Under the pieces are notes generated by a model, which saw nothing but the letters and a program-made list of their open reading frames with translations, searched no databases and was not told where the DNA came from. From the NCBI GenBank assembly GCA_020342235.1, contig CP073212.1:558001-622000 (forward strand): a stretch of DNA of 64,000 bases, given 5' to 3'. Position 1 is the first letter of the stretch; every line of letters starts with the position of its first letter. This DNA comes from Saccharomycopsis phalli (taxonomy: Eukaryota > Ascomycota > Saccharomycetes > Ascoideales > Saccharomycopsidaceae). Positions 32,466 to 42,406 of this stretch are shown here, in pieces. The position numbers were made by a program, and so were the translations under genes.

Positions 32466-33575
32466 ATGCCTAAACTAGAGGACTGGGAGATCAAGAAATT
32501 CTGGGAGATTTTCAGCGGGTTGTCGCCGAAAGACAACAAGTTGGATGGTGATAAAGTCACCAGTGTGTTTAAAAACTCGCACTTGTCGGACGACAAGCTT
32601 GCCAAGGTGTGGACGTTATCAGACATTGACCAAGATGGACAGCTTGATTTCGAGGAGTTTTGTATTGCCATGAAGCTTATATTTGACACGGTCAATGGCT
32701 CGATGGCAGATATTCCTTCTGAGTTGCCACAGTGGCTCATTCCCGGGTCCAAGGCTCATTTGGTTGCTGCCAACAGCGCAGTTCAAGGAACGGCAAAAGA
32801 CGACGATGAGGACGACGGATATGGGATCCGGGACGCGAACTTTGATTGGTACATTTCACCAAGCGACAAGACGACGTATGAGAACATCTATGGGTCCGGA
32901 ACCGACCGGTTTGGCCGGGTGAAGTTTGATAGCCTCGAACGGTTGTACAAGGATTTGGAGGATATCCCGCGAACCGATATTTCGTCGGCATGGAACTTGG
33001 TGAACCCAAAGCAATTTGAGACAATTGATAAGGACCAGTGTCTTGTGTTTCTCCACATCTTGAACCAGCGATCCAAAGGCAAGAAGGTTCCTAGCTCGGT
33101 TCCAGCGTCGCTCCGAGCGACCTTCTCGAAGGAAGTGCCTGACTACAGCTTGGAGTCGAAGCAGGCGTCGGTCAAGGTCACGAAAAAGGGCTTTGGCCAG
33201 AATTACTTGGGCAAGTTTGGTGCCGACTCAACCCACACCGAGGTCGACTACTCCGATAAGGAATCCGTTGAGTGGGAAGAGGCCCGCTTACGTAAACAAT
33301 TGCTTGATCTCGACGACAAGATCAAGCGCACCGAGAAGGAGGCCAGAGGTAGACTGGAGAACAGTGACGGATCCATTGTCAAGTATGAGTTGCAGCAGAT
33401 GCTCAAGTACAAAGAGGCCCAGCTTGGCGAGTTGCGGGCCCAGAAGAGCCATCCTGGCCAGTCTTTGAGTAGTTGTAGTGCGGAAATTGATGAGATTGAG
33501 CAGCAGGTGGGTGTCTTGCAGCAGTATTTGCAGGACAAGGAGAAGGAGTATGCCGAGCTCCAGCAGTCGGCGTGA
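32466..33575 (+). CDS. END3: Endocytic adaptor End3 (EH-domain protein)
   Basis: A 369-residue homologue of yeast End3 (349 residues), the EH-domain partner of Pan1 and Sla1 in the coat that drives actin-dependent endocytosis. The first EH domain (residues about 8-95) contains the EF-hand loop DIDQDGQLDFEEF and KVWTLSD. A second, weaker EH-like region (about 130-225) lies after PQWLIPGSKAHLV. The C-terminus is a coiled coil (about 285-369) rich in Glu, Gln and Lys, as in the Pan1-binding repeats. The ATG at 32466 gives MPKLEDWEIKKFWEIF, the expected family start; upstream in-frame sequence is untranslated-like. Confidence 0.93.
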   Translation: MPKLEDWEIKKFWEIFSGLSPKDNKLDGDKVTSVFKNSHLSDDKLAKVWTLSDIDQDGQLDFEEFCIAMKLIFDTVNGSMADIPSELPQWLIPGSKAHLVAANSAVQGTAKDDDEDDGYGIRDANFDWYISPSDKTTYENIYGSGTDRFGRVKFDSLERLYKDLEDIPRTDISSAWNLVNPKQFETIDKDQCLVFLHILNQRSKGKKVPSSVPASLRATFSKEVPDYSLESKQASVKVTKKGFGQNYLGKFGADSTHTEVDYSDKESVEWEEARLRKQLLDLDDKIKRTEKEARGRLENSDGSIVKYELQQMLKYKEAQLGELRAQKSHPGQSLSSCSAEIDEIEQQVGVLQQYLQDKEKEYAELQQSA

Positions 33576-34692
33576 AATATATGGTATTGTACAGTGTTGT
33601 AGGTGGATAGGATGTTCTTGCAAGAGTTGTAGGTGGATAGGATGTTCTTGCAAGAGTTGGTTGATGCCTTGTCTTGCTTTGCTTATCCTATTGTATCTTG
33701 CCTGGTATTGTCTTGTCTTGTTGCCAAATTTTGTAACTATATTATTTAGTTGACACCTCTTGTCAACTGGTGTGATGTCAACGGTGATATGATACAATGG
33801 CAATGTTTTCATCCGCTCTCTACATAATTATAGTCAATGACCGACGTGGGGAATTTATCAAAATAAACAAGTAGTGTGAATCCTCGTGATATCTTCCATA
33901 TCATACTATGAATCCTCGTGATATCTTTCATGTCATTCTGTGAATCTTCATAATATCTTCCATATCATTCTGTGTATCTAGATGAACATGAGAATTTGAG
34001 AAATTGGCTACAAGGCAGTGCGTACAACATACAATGGACACATTTCTTTGAATAGACATTTGAATATACAAAAAATTTGCAATTCAACAGCTACTCAATA
34101 GTTTGGCAACCAAAAATTAACACACGTCATTCACTTGGGATAATTAAATATTATAAAGTCAAATTGACAGGATACCATAGTCATTGACAGGGTCTGCATC
34201 TGCTCTTGGAGATAATGATCCGCATGCCAAAGGATTGTACTTAATCCAATATCATAATAATTTCGAAATATCATGTAGTGTCCTTAAAGCCGCTGGTATT
34301 GACAATATTTTCAAAGAATACCTACAAGCTATGATAAACAAATCTGAGTATGTATGCAGTCCAGTCCTAGACCTAGCTGTAAGTAGAAGACACGGAATAA
34401 TAATGTGATATCAAGGAAGATGTAAAATGTGGTTATTAAATGTTAATAGGCGAATTTGAATAAAGAGATGGATATTAACATGTGTCAAGGAAGTTTAAAC
34501 AGATGGGCATGGAATGTTATAGAGAATAGAGGTAAAGACTGAAGGTTGAAAATTGAAAATTAAAGATCGATAAAGATTAAAGATCAATACAGGTAATCAA
34601 GTTTAACGAATTTCATTGATATATGCTAAGATAATACATCGGCTACACGAGTCCGCCAACCGCAACTACATAGTTCATATCATACATTGACA
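33576..34692. repeat. Spacer with a 30-bp duplication and a ~30-bp minisatellite
   Basis: Immediately after END3, 33597-33659 holds two perfect copies of a 30-bp unit (AGGTGGATAGGATGTTCTTG plus 10 bp). 33870-33980 holds four copies of a ~29-bp unit with the core GTGAATCCTCGTGATATCTT. A 34184-34408 open frame lacks a proper ATG and has a stop just upstream; it may be a decayed gene fragment. Confidence 0.8.
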
Positions 34693-35538
34693 TCACTTCT
34701 TCTCCTCAGTTTCTGGCTCTGGCTCTGGGACTGGCAACTTGAACGAGTCTGGGGTATCGTCCTTACCCTGGCCCACCTGCTCCCAGACACTAGAACCCAC
34801 ATTAAACTGTCTAAAAGCCTGGGTCAATTCCAATGGCTCGTAGACAATACGCTTCTTCTCCTCATCATAACGAACCTCAGTATATCCCGTAGTTGGGAAG
34901 TCCTTACGCAATGGATGTCCTTCGAATCCATAGTCGGTCATGATCCGACGGAGATCTGGATGGCCCTCGAAGAAAATTCCAAACATATCGTATGCCTCTC
35001 TCTCGAACCAGTCGGCACCTTTAAACTCCGGCACAATCGAAGGCACAGGTGACACCTCGGAGGCATACGTCTTGACACGGATCCGCGAACCATATCTGAC
35101 GGAAAGAAAGTTGTAGACGACCTCAAACCGGTTTGTGCGCGATGGAAAGTCAACGGCAGTGACGTCGACCGGGTTCTTGAACTGCGCAGTGGTGTGGTCT
35201 CTGAGAAAAGTCACCACTGGGATAAGGGCAGTTGGCCCAACGTATAGCACCAATTCGTCCTTCCAGACAGAAAACTTTTGCACAAACTTTGGCAATGCGG
35301 TGATCAAGTACTTGCCGAACTTGTGCAACTCCTGACCTTGGAGTTCGTAATCGTCAGCTGGGTTCTTGACTTCGTGGTGCACTTCTTTGGGGACCTTTCT
35401 AGGGAGCAGACTAGGGTGGACCAAATCCTCGTAGGTTGGAGTTCTGAGCAGAGCCGCGGCGCTGAATCGGGCGGCAAAGAGACCCACCTGCTTGTGACGT
35501 CTGATGGAATGTCTGATTGGCGTCTTGAGTAAGTTCAT
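34693..35538 (-). CDS. NUGM: Mitochondrial complex I 30-kDa subunit (NDUFS3/NuoC)
   Basis: A 281-residue core subunit of the peripheral arm of NADH:ubiquinone oxidoreductase, close to the quinone site. The N-terminus ([17 protein letters not shown]...) is Arg-rich and lacks acidic residues, as in a matrix-targeting presequence. The family signature is complete: [20 protein letters not shown], then [15 protein letters not shown]. The start at 35538 fits the presequence; the 13-codon upstream extension from a non-ATG codon is unlikely. Presence of this gene shows the organism has a proton-pumping complex I, unlike Saccharomyces. The symbol follows Yarrowia usage. Confidence 0.95.
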   Translation of the reverse strand: MNLLKTPIRHSIRRHKQVGLFAARFSAAALLRTPTYEDLVHPSLLPRKVPKEVHHEVKNPADDYELQGQELHKFGKYLITALPKFVQKFSVWKDELVLYVGPTALIPVVTFLRDHTTAQFKNPVDVTAVDFPSRTNRFEVVYNFLSVRYGSRIRVKTYASEVSPVPSIVPEFKGADWFEREAYDMFGIFFEGHPDLRRIMTDYGFEGHPLRKDFPTTGYTEVRYDEEKKRIVYEPLELTQAFRQFNVGSSVWEQVGQGKDDTPDSFKLPVPEPEPETEEKK

Positions 35539-36240
35539 GGTGAGGTTTAAAAAAAACACACTCCAATTGGTGAACAAAATGGTTATGTGCCATGCGGGGT
35601 TGTGAGCAAGCGGATGGTTGGTGGTTATGAGCTATGGAGAAGATTATTGAGGTCATGTGAGTAGGTGTATTGACTGGCTAGTTGAGTAGTTGTAATAAAG
35701 CACTTCAATTTGTAAGTAGTCCAATATTTTGTAAGTACTCCAATATTTTGCAAGTACTCCAATTGTTTGTAAGTACTCCAATTGTTTGTAAGTACTCTCA
35801 ATTGTAAGTACTCCCGATTATTTGCAATAAAGCACTCCCAGTAATTTTGTAAGTACTCTCTCAATTATTTGTAAGCACTCCCAATTATTTGTAAGTACCC
35901 AATTATTTGTAAGTACCCAATTATTTGTAAGTACCCAATTATTTGTAAGTACCCAATTATTTGTAAGTACCCAATTATTTGTAAGTACCCAATATCTTAT
36001 AAGTACCCAATATCTTATAAGTACCCAATATCTTATATTCTTAAACAGCCACTTTAAACTCCACGCCATTTCTTCCATCTATTCTCAACCTTTCCACATC
36101 TTTCCCATCTTTCCCATCTTTCCCATCTTTCCCATCTTTCCCATCTTTCCCATCTTTCCCATCTTTCCCATCTTTCCCATCTTTCCCATCTTTCCCATCT
36201 TTCCCATCTTTCCCATCTTTCCCATCTCTCATCCCTCTCC
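35539..36240. repeat. 17-18-bp and 9-bp minisatellites between complex I gene and EOS1
   Basis: 35695-36035 holds many copies of a ~17-bp unit (TTGTAAGTACCCAATTA and variants). 36095-36230 holds about 15 near-perfect copies of the 9-mer TTTCCCATC, ending about 10 bp from the EOS1 stop codon, so it lies in the EOS1 3' untranslated region. Frames through the 9-mer are open on the minus strand, giving KDG or RWE repeats, which are artefacts. Confidence 0.92.
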
Positions 36241-37464
36241 CTACGTCGGCTTGTAGATTGTCTCAATATCAAGCTTCAAGATCAAAATGTTGCGCAATAG
36301 CACAATCATGGTAATGAAGCTGGCGACGCCAATGGGCATCACAGCATAAATGACAATATTATAATAATTAAAGTACCGCGAAAGCTTCCTACTGCCAAGT
36401 CGCCCGTTGAGAATATTCGAAAAAAGACTGCGGTTCCGCGTGGCTATAATCTCCGACTGTTCCTGGGTAAGGCTGGCATGGTCATTGCGGACAATGATCT
36501 TGTAGTCCAAGTCGTTGACAAAGAAGTTCTGCACAATAAACCCCACTGTAAGCCCACAGGCCAAGAAGATCCATGTGTGGAGGAGATAATTGTCGTTTGG
36601 GCTGCAGATGAAGACGGTTAGCCGGATGAGGGAGACAAGAAGCACCGACATGGATAGCATGCGGACCATTGCTGCGGAAACCGAGTAGATGACGATCCAG
36701 CGGACAACAAGCCCGTCGAGAATCGAGTAGAGCATGAATGCCGACACGAGGCACCACATGCCGGTGATGAGGTACTCTGAAGAACGGGTGGTGAGCAAGT
36801 TTGCCAAGACAATCTCGCTGTAAAAGTCGCTCGACTGCGGCTTGGAGTCCGGGCTATATTGGATACGATATGCCTCGTAGAAAAAGTGGCCGGTGTAGTA
36901 GAGACACACCCAAAGGGGAAGGTCTCTGCACATGGCCAAGGCAAGGTGCTGGCGTGGGTTGAGGAACGAGAAGACCAACTGCTTCATATACTTCATGGAG
37001 TTGCTGTCAGTTGACGGCGGAGGCTCGTCTGGTGCGGATATCGAGCTGGACGACGCGATCCGAGGGAATCTTCTGCGGGTCTCAGGGTCGTCCGACTCGG
37101 AGTTCTGGCTGCTGTGGACCCGCCGTCGCCGTCCGGAGCTATTACTACCTCTGTGTTGTCGTTCCTGGGTCTGGGCGAGGTCCTGGAGGTCGAGAAACGT
37201 GCTGTTGCGCAGCTCGTCGAGGGCCTCTAGATAGTATGAGTATGATGGAGAGTTTGGCGACGGGATCGGAGGCGGTCTGTTTGCATAGTCGTCGGGAGTC
37301 TCTGTTTTTTCTGGTTCGTCCAAGGTGTCTAGCTGGGCTGGTGCGGACTGCGGTTTGCTTTTGGGCGTCAGATGCTGGCCGATTTCTGCTGGGTGAATAT
37401 TTGCGGGAAATTCGCTGGCCATGGGGCTATTTTCAGGTTCGGTTTGTGTGTGATCTGAGGGCAT
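36241..37464 (-). CDS. EOS1: N-glycosylation protein Eos1 family
   Basis: A 407-residue polytopic membrane protein. The N-terminal 150 residues are hydrophilic and Ser/Pro/Arg-rich. A membrane region follows with about four to five hydrophobic segments. The diagnostic stretch is LALAMCRDLPLWVCLYY, then SILDGLVVRWIVIYSVSAAM, MSVLLVSLIRL, LLHTWIFLACGL and IVQNFFVNDL, matching what I recall of the Eos1 family. In S. cerevisiae it is an ER protein needed for normal N-glycosylation and oxidative stress tolerance; its enzymatic role is unknown. Start choice: ATG at 37464; another in-frame ATG lies 24 codons upstream, and the N-terminus is too variable to decide. Confidence 0.78.
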   Translation of the reverse strand: MPSDHTQTEPENSPMASEFPANIHPAEIGQHLTPKSKPQSAPAQLDTLDEPEKTETPDDYANRPPPIPSPNSPSYSYYLEALDELRNSTFLDLQDLAQTQERQHRGSNSSGRRRRVHSSQNSESDDPETRRRFPRIASSSSISAPDEPPPSTDSNSMKYMKQLVFSFLNPRQHLALAMCRDLPLWVCLYYTGHFFYEAYRIQYSPDSKPQSSDFYSEIVLANLLTTRSSEYLITGMWCLVSAFMLYSILDGLVVRWIVIYSVSAAMVRMLSMSVLLVSLIRLTVFICSPNDNYLLHTWIFLACGLTVGFIVQNFFVNDLDYKIIVRNDHASLTQEQSEIIATRNRSLFSNILNGRLGSRKLSRYFNYYNIVIYAVMPIGVASFITMIVLLRNILILKLDIETIYKPT

Positions 37465-38652
37465 TCTCGCTGTGACAGGGCATAATTGGTGAGATTCTAA
37501 TCGGCGATCGCACTTATACAGGGTTACACGCATCAAGGCGAGGCTGAAGTGAGTGATGGGTGATGTGATATCGTAGAGATGTGATATAGTAGGGATGTGA
37601 TATAGTAGGAATGTGATATAATGATATATAATAGAGATATCAATATATAGTGTGATGTAGTGGATGCAGTCCCAACTAAACTTCTATAATCACTGACATC
37701 TACACAAGATATCCAAGTCCATGTAAAAGTCCAACCTTTGTCAGCCTTGGCCTCTGTTTGCACCCATTTTATCTTTACAAATAGCCTGCCTCTTACATTT
37801 GCCAGGTAATGTCTTTACAACTCGTATCCTAGTTATACAGTCAAAGATACGACATTACATTGACCAATGTACATGGCAGCCTCGATATAGAATATCCTGG
37901 ATTTGAATTCATGAGATATTCAGAGTATTTACTAGACATTTATACAACCTTGTTGAAATTGAGTGACTATCGTTTACTGAAAATTTCATCTTCATCAATA
38001 TACGATCGCACCTTGGTTGGCCAATCTTTGATGCATATTTGGACATATCGGATATCATTGGGTTGGATTGTGCTCTGGATTGAAAGAAATGTAGTCAGAT
38101 AATCAATGCAGTCTTTCTCAATAGTCCATCCCTGATCAACCTCGCTGTGTTGCTCAATATTCCATTCTTGGAATATCAATACAACTCCTGCATTGGAACT
38201 TGTATCCATTTACCAGAATCATTTCCATGAATCAATCTCACATTGATTCTCATGTCTCCGTATACACTAACACAACATCCATTTGATACATCTTGCCGAT
38301 TCTCATACTATTCGATAATACCAATTCTCATATTATTCGATAATACCAATTCTCATACTATTCAATAATACCAATTCTCATACTATTCAATAATACCAAT
38401 TCTCATACTATTCAATACATATTACCGACTCTCATACCATTCAACACACTACCGATTTCATATTACCGACTCTCATACCATTCAACACACTACCGATTTC
38501 ATATTAACATCTATTCGATACATATTGCTGCTGGTATTCTCATATTATTTTATATAACATCTTATGGACCGTGCCGCCGTGCGTCACAAATATAGCCAGA
38601 GGCATAGACAAAGACTTAGCCACACCTCGCTGCCATATCCTACCGGCCCCCA
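37465..38652. repeat. Spacer upstream of EOS1 with small repeats
   Basis: 37555-37640 carries GTGATATAGTAG-type short repeats. 38295-38515 carries degenerate tandem copies of a ~24-bp unit (CAATTCTCATACTATTC plus AATAATAC). Between them, 37967-38209 (minus) is an 80-codon ATG ORF with reasonable codon use but no recognised family; an in-frame stop lies directly before its ATG. 37785-37830 resembles the dispersed TTTACCAACTCGTATCCTA motif. Confidence 0.7.
37967..38209 (-). CDS. Small ORF, uncertain
   Basis: An 80-codon ATG ORF of mixed, non-repetitive composition (FQEWNIEQHSEVDQGW, then DIRYVQICIKDWPTK). I do not recognise it. It could be a small gene or a relic; overlapping open frame on the other strand weakens the case. 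It contains one CTG codon. Confidence 0.2.
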   Translation of the reverse strand: MDTSSNAGVVLIFQEWNIEQHSEVDQGWTIEKDCIDYLTTFLSIQSTIQPNDIRYVQICIKDWPTKVRSYIDEDEIFSKR

Positions 38653-39138
38653 CTAGATTGCCTCCAACTGCGCAGTAATTTCCTCCAACTCGGACTTGGC
38701 CGCTTGGTACTTCTCGTTCAACGCCTCGTACTTCTTCTCCAACTCATCCTTCTCGGCCTCCAACGACGCAACCTTCTTCTCCAATTGCTCGGCCTTGATG
38801 TCCACCTCACGCAACTTCTCGGTGGTCTCCTTCAAGTTCTTGTCCGAGATCTCCAACTCCTCCTCCAACAATTGGTTCTTCTTGGTGAAGTTGTCGTTGT
38901 TGGTCTTCAACGACGTAGACTCCTCCGCATGCGACTTGAGTTCCGACAACTGCTCCTCAAGCTTCTCGACTTCCGCCTCCAAAGTGCTGTTCTTGACGTT
39001 CAACGATTGGATGGAGTGATCCTTCTCAAGGTTTTCTTGCTCCAACTCCTTGACTCTCTCAGCGTGGCCGTCGTACTTTTCTTGCCACTTTTCAGACTCG
39101 AGCTTCAAGTTGTTGATCTTTTCCTTAAGTTTCTCCAT
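38653..39138 (-). CDS. TPM2: Tropomyosin
   Basis: A 161-residue continuous coiled coil with regular heptads from first to last residue (MEKLKEKINNLKLESEKW at the start and EITAQLEAI at the end). 161 is exactly the length of S. cerevisiae Tpm2 (Tpm1 is 199, with an internal duplication). It binds along formin-nucleated actin cables and protects them for polarised transport. The ATG at 39138 matches the tropomyosin N-terminus; 26 upstream codons in frame lack family similarity. Many CUG-Ser yeasts have one tropomyosin, so TPM1 versus TPM2 naming is by length only. Confidence 0.92.
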   Translation of the reverse strand: MEKLKEKINNLKLESEKWQEKYDGHAERVKELEQENLEKDHSIQSLNVKNSTLEAEVEKLEEQLSELKSHAEESTSLKTNNDNFTKKNQLLEEELEISDKNLKETTEKLREVDIKAEQLEKKVASLEAEKDELEKKYEALNEKYQAAKSELEEITAQLEAI

Positions 39139-39817
39139 GGTGTGTAGGTCTGTGTAAAAGTTACACCTTGCAAAAACATATAGTACAGTTACCCTGGCAA
39201 CACGAGACAACAGCACAACAGACTGGCAACCAACGACAGGTTTAAAAGTGTAGCCTATGCTGCTTACTTGTACTTTTTGGTAGGGATCGCTTGGTTCATT
39301 TAATATATTATGCTATACTATTTTATATTGTGCTATAGTGTAGTATTCAATCTACTCTGGTATATTGGGTCTACTCTTGTATACTCATTACTATTCCCAC
39401 ATCTGTTAGGTGCTAGTACTTGCATAAACCAACAGTGTCAAGATAATATTGGATCATTTTTGGTTACACAGCGAGATATTCCAGTGGGCCAATTCCAAAG
39501 GCATATCTTGATCTGCCATGTGTTGATCTGCCGGGTGTTGATATTCTACAAACGATTTATTTTTGAATTGACTGATTTTCCTGATTATTCTACAAATGTT
39601 TCGTCATTGATCCATCAGATCACTATTGTGTATTTTTTTTCTCTTCTATTCTTCTCTATTCTCTTCTTCTCTCCTCCTCTCTTCCTATTCGTACCACCCC
39701 TGCAAAACCATAATTTGACCACTGAAACATCAGATCTCAATCAAATAAGCCTCAAACTTTTAGGTTTAGCCTCAAACTTTCAATACATCTACAGTTTACT
39801 CATTATTATCATTAAAT
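39139..39817. other. Spacer between tropomyosin and AXL2
   Basis: Contains the tropomyosin promoter (TATATG on the minus strand at about 39177-39183) and the AXL2 3' region, which includes a pyrimidine-rich tract at 39640-39690. The plus-strand open frame here is a chance ORF. Confidence 0.5.
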
Positions 39818-42406
39818 CTATGAAGACTGACTCGAAAAAGGACTTTCCTCACTCGACTCCCCCATTGACCGGTAGCTTCGCTTATGCCTCGTATCAAGAT
39901 GGGTTTCCTGAGTCACGTCTGGAGAATAAATAATTGGCAATGGATTGCCGGCATTGAAAGAAAAAGAATCCTCTGGAGTGTGTGTCGCCGACTTGGACGA
40001 TTGTGTCGTCGACGTCTTGGACTCCGAAGATGAATACGTCTGTGAGAGGTTTCTCTTGCGCGAATGGCTCGCCTTTTGGGCCCGGGCTTGCTCAGAATAG
40101 CTCTCAAAGCTAGGAATCGTGCCACTCTGTACCGGCACGTTCCGTCCCACTTCTATACTAAAGTCTTGATCCTGCTTCACCTGTGGACTTTCCTCTTTAA
40201 GCACGTCCAAGTTAGGGATCGTGATCTTCAGCTTCCGCTTGGAACTCGAGCTGGTGCTGGAATTCACACTGCTCCGGTTACTGTCATACCCACTCAACTC
40301 ATCAATGATGTTTCCTCGTGAATCAAGCCGCTGGAAATTGGCCCCCGTATCCCAATTCTCGTACTTTGAGCTGGTGATTGACTGCCGAAGATAGTCTCCC
40401 GAGGCCTTTTCGTTTACCAACCGCACAGAAAACAATTCGTCGGTAGAAACCGTGGCTAACGAATTGATTGACTCCTGTCGTCTGCCAGTGAGTTTCTGTC
40501 GCGTCGAATCAACCACACGTCGCCACGATTTCCGAGGAAATGAAGTCGGTACGCTAGGCCGGTCGTTGTGTTTTGCCACATTGACGCTCGACAAGTTGTT
40601 TGGCGAATCTAGCAAGTTCTCCTGCGAAAGTTTAATGTCTGGGTACTCGTACGTGTCTGTATGCTTACCCAGTAACGACTCTTCATACGTTGGCGGATTG
40701 TGTGCCTCGGCGTCGTCAAAATGCTCTCCAAACTCGACGTCGGTGCCCGAATGCATCAGGTCGGCGGTTTCTAGCTTCATATCCAAGTCCTCGGCTAAAG
40801 GCTCCCAGTTTTCGCTTGTTGTGGTGTACTTTGTTTCGTAGCTGGTATCCACCTCTTGCGACTTTTCCGCATATTCGACCTCTGGCTCCCTCAGCCGGCC
40901 CTTGTTTAGCGAATTCTCGAGTATTGGGTTGGAAATAGACCGGCCTGTGTGCTCTGATTTGACCGATTCGCTGTCATGCTTCTTGGTGCGTCCTCGTAAG
41001 AGTAGTACTACTAATAGTGCCAAAAGACAAAGTGTAACCACCGGAATGACGGTCCCAAGAATTATTGCGAGGTTTTTCTTTGAGATTCGAGAGTGGGAGG
41101 ATGATGTGGGGATGGATGGAGGAGAGGAAGAGGATGGTGACGACAAATGAGAGACTCCCTTTATAGTAAACAGGAGCTCGTTATTGTCTCGTTTGCTCAA
41201 GGTTGCAGTCAACGTCACCAAAATATCATCAAACGAGTTCGGCACCATACCATTGAAGGTAAAGTTTTCTCCATGATACTTTAACCAATTGCTGTCAAAA
41301 CTCGCGGTAACGTTTGTTTCCCTCATCAGGAAGACTGACTGTGAAAGCTCGTACTGGAAAAAGTCGCCAAATGTCGCATTCACGTTGGCTATGCTTCCAG
41401 CAGCAAAGAGATCCGACGACTCAGAAGAGTTTGCTGCCTGGATTTCAAACGGCACCGACACAAAGTCACCATACTGGTCGTTGACGTTGACATTGAAGCT
41501 CGTGGAACTGTTCAAGGAGCCAATGAGCGTAGAATTGTCGATCTGGACCCCGTCAAGTGGCTGGTCAAGCACAATTGACGAGATGTTTTCACGGCGAATC
41601 GGCTGCCCATCAAGGAAGATTTGGTCCAAGGGGATCTGCTGGGTGAATTTCCCGTCAGTTGGACTGATAATCACCGGAGTGTTGATGGCAGTACTCAACT
41701 GGTGTGCACCAATGACAAGCTTAAAACTGACGGAAGTGCCCGAATATTCGGCAATATACGAGGCAATCAAGTCGAATCCATACTCAACTGAGGGCGCAAT
41801 GTTCGAATTCACTGCTGGAGCGGTGCCAGAAAACGTCAAGTTGTTGCGATTTGCTGAAAACTCGATCCATGGCGGAAGAGACGTGCGGTTCGCAGAGAGA
41901 CCATAGAAAGCCTCGATTGGAGAAGTGCTGCTAAAGGTTTTCTTTGCGTCAAACGTGATGGTGAACCTGTCGCCCGGAGTCAAGACAAGTCCGTCGACTC
42001 CGTTTGTTTGGCCCTGTTTTGAGAGCTGGGTGATGACAGAATCAGGCGAAACAACAGCCGGAGGCTCCTGCAACATCACTGGGAGGAAACATTCCATCAG
42101 AAGCGACTGGTTTTCGTCGTCGGTACCGGTGATATTGAAGGACACACTATCGTCCAGATCAGTGGGAGTACCCGATAACGTGTTGGAGCTCGGGTCAAAT
42201 GACAACCACAGTGGGTTTGCCGAGATGGAATAGTGCACTTGCCCCGAGGAGCTCACCAAGGTGTCGTTGGCGATTTGGAAGCTATATGGTTTCCCCGAGA
42301 CTAGTACCTCGGGATACTGTCTATTGAACGGGAAACCAGGAGTCACCAGGCCATGTGCAAGTGATATACTTAGACAAAGTACACTGGTAAGTACGCCAAA
42401 GGGCAT
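39818..42406 (-). CDS. AXL2: Axial budding transmembrane protein
   Basis: An 862-residue type I membrane glycoprotein that marks the bud neck as a landmark for axial bud-site selection and helps Cdc42 polarity. Signal peptide at residues 1-18 (MPFGVLTSVLCLSISLAHG). The extracellular part contains dystroglycan/cadherin-like repeats, the first with WLSFDPSSNTLSGTP, and many N-x-S/T sites. One TM helix at about residues 460-485 (LAIILGTVIPVVTLCLLALL) is followed by RGRTKK. The long Ser-rich cytosolic tail has the PPTYEESLL motif and a conserved KSWRRV segment. The ATG at 42406 begins a proper signal peptide; the frame extends 15 codons upstream through a poly(A) run and is unlikely to be used. 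Confidence 0.9.
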   Translation of the reverse strand: MPFGVLTSVLCLSISLAHGLVTPGFPFNRQYPEVLVSGKPYSFQIANDTLVSSSGQVHYSISANPLWLSFDPSSNTLSGTPTDLDDSVSFNITGTDDENQSLLMECFLPVMLQEPPAVVSPDSVITQLSKQGQTNGVDGLVLTPGDRFTITFDAKKTFSSTSPIEAFYGLSANRTSLPPWIEFSANRNNLTFSGTAPAVNSNIAPSVEYGFDLIASYIAEYSGTSVSFKLVIGAHQLSTAINTPVIISPTDGKFTQQIPLDQIFLDGQPIRRENISSIVLDQPLDGVQIDNSTLIGSLNSSTSFNVNVNDQYGDFVSVPFEIQAANSSESSDLFAAGSIANVNATFGDFFQYELSQSVFLMRETNVTASFDSNWLKYHGENFTFNGMVPNSFDDILVTLTATLSKRDNNELLFTIKGVSHLSSPSSSSPPSIPTSSSHSRISKKNLAIILGTVIPVVTLCLLALLVVLLLRGRTKKHDSESVKSEHTGRSISNPILENSLNKGRLREPEVEYAEKSQEVDTSYETKYTTTSENWEPLAEDLDMKLETADLMHSGTDVEFGEHFDDAEAHNPPTYEESLLGKHTDTYEYPDIKLSQENLLDSPNNLSSVNVAKHNDRPSVPTSFPRKSWRRVVDSTRQKLTGRRQESINSLATVSTDELFSVRLVNEKASGDYLRQSITSSKYENWDTGANFQRLDSRGNIIDELSGYDSNRSSVNSSTSSSSKRKLKITIPNLDVLKEESPQVKQDQDFSIEVGRNVPVQSGTIPSFESYSEQARAQKASHSRKRNLSQTYSSSESKTSTTQSSKSATHTPEDSFSFNAGNPLPIIYSPDVTQETHLDTRHKRSYRSMGESSEESPFSSQSS

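Noticed and set aside
36041-36272. Two minus-strand ORFs of 63 and 72 codons (KDG and RWE repeats)
   Set aside because: Pure products of a 9-bp array open in several frames.
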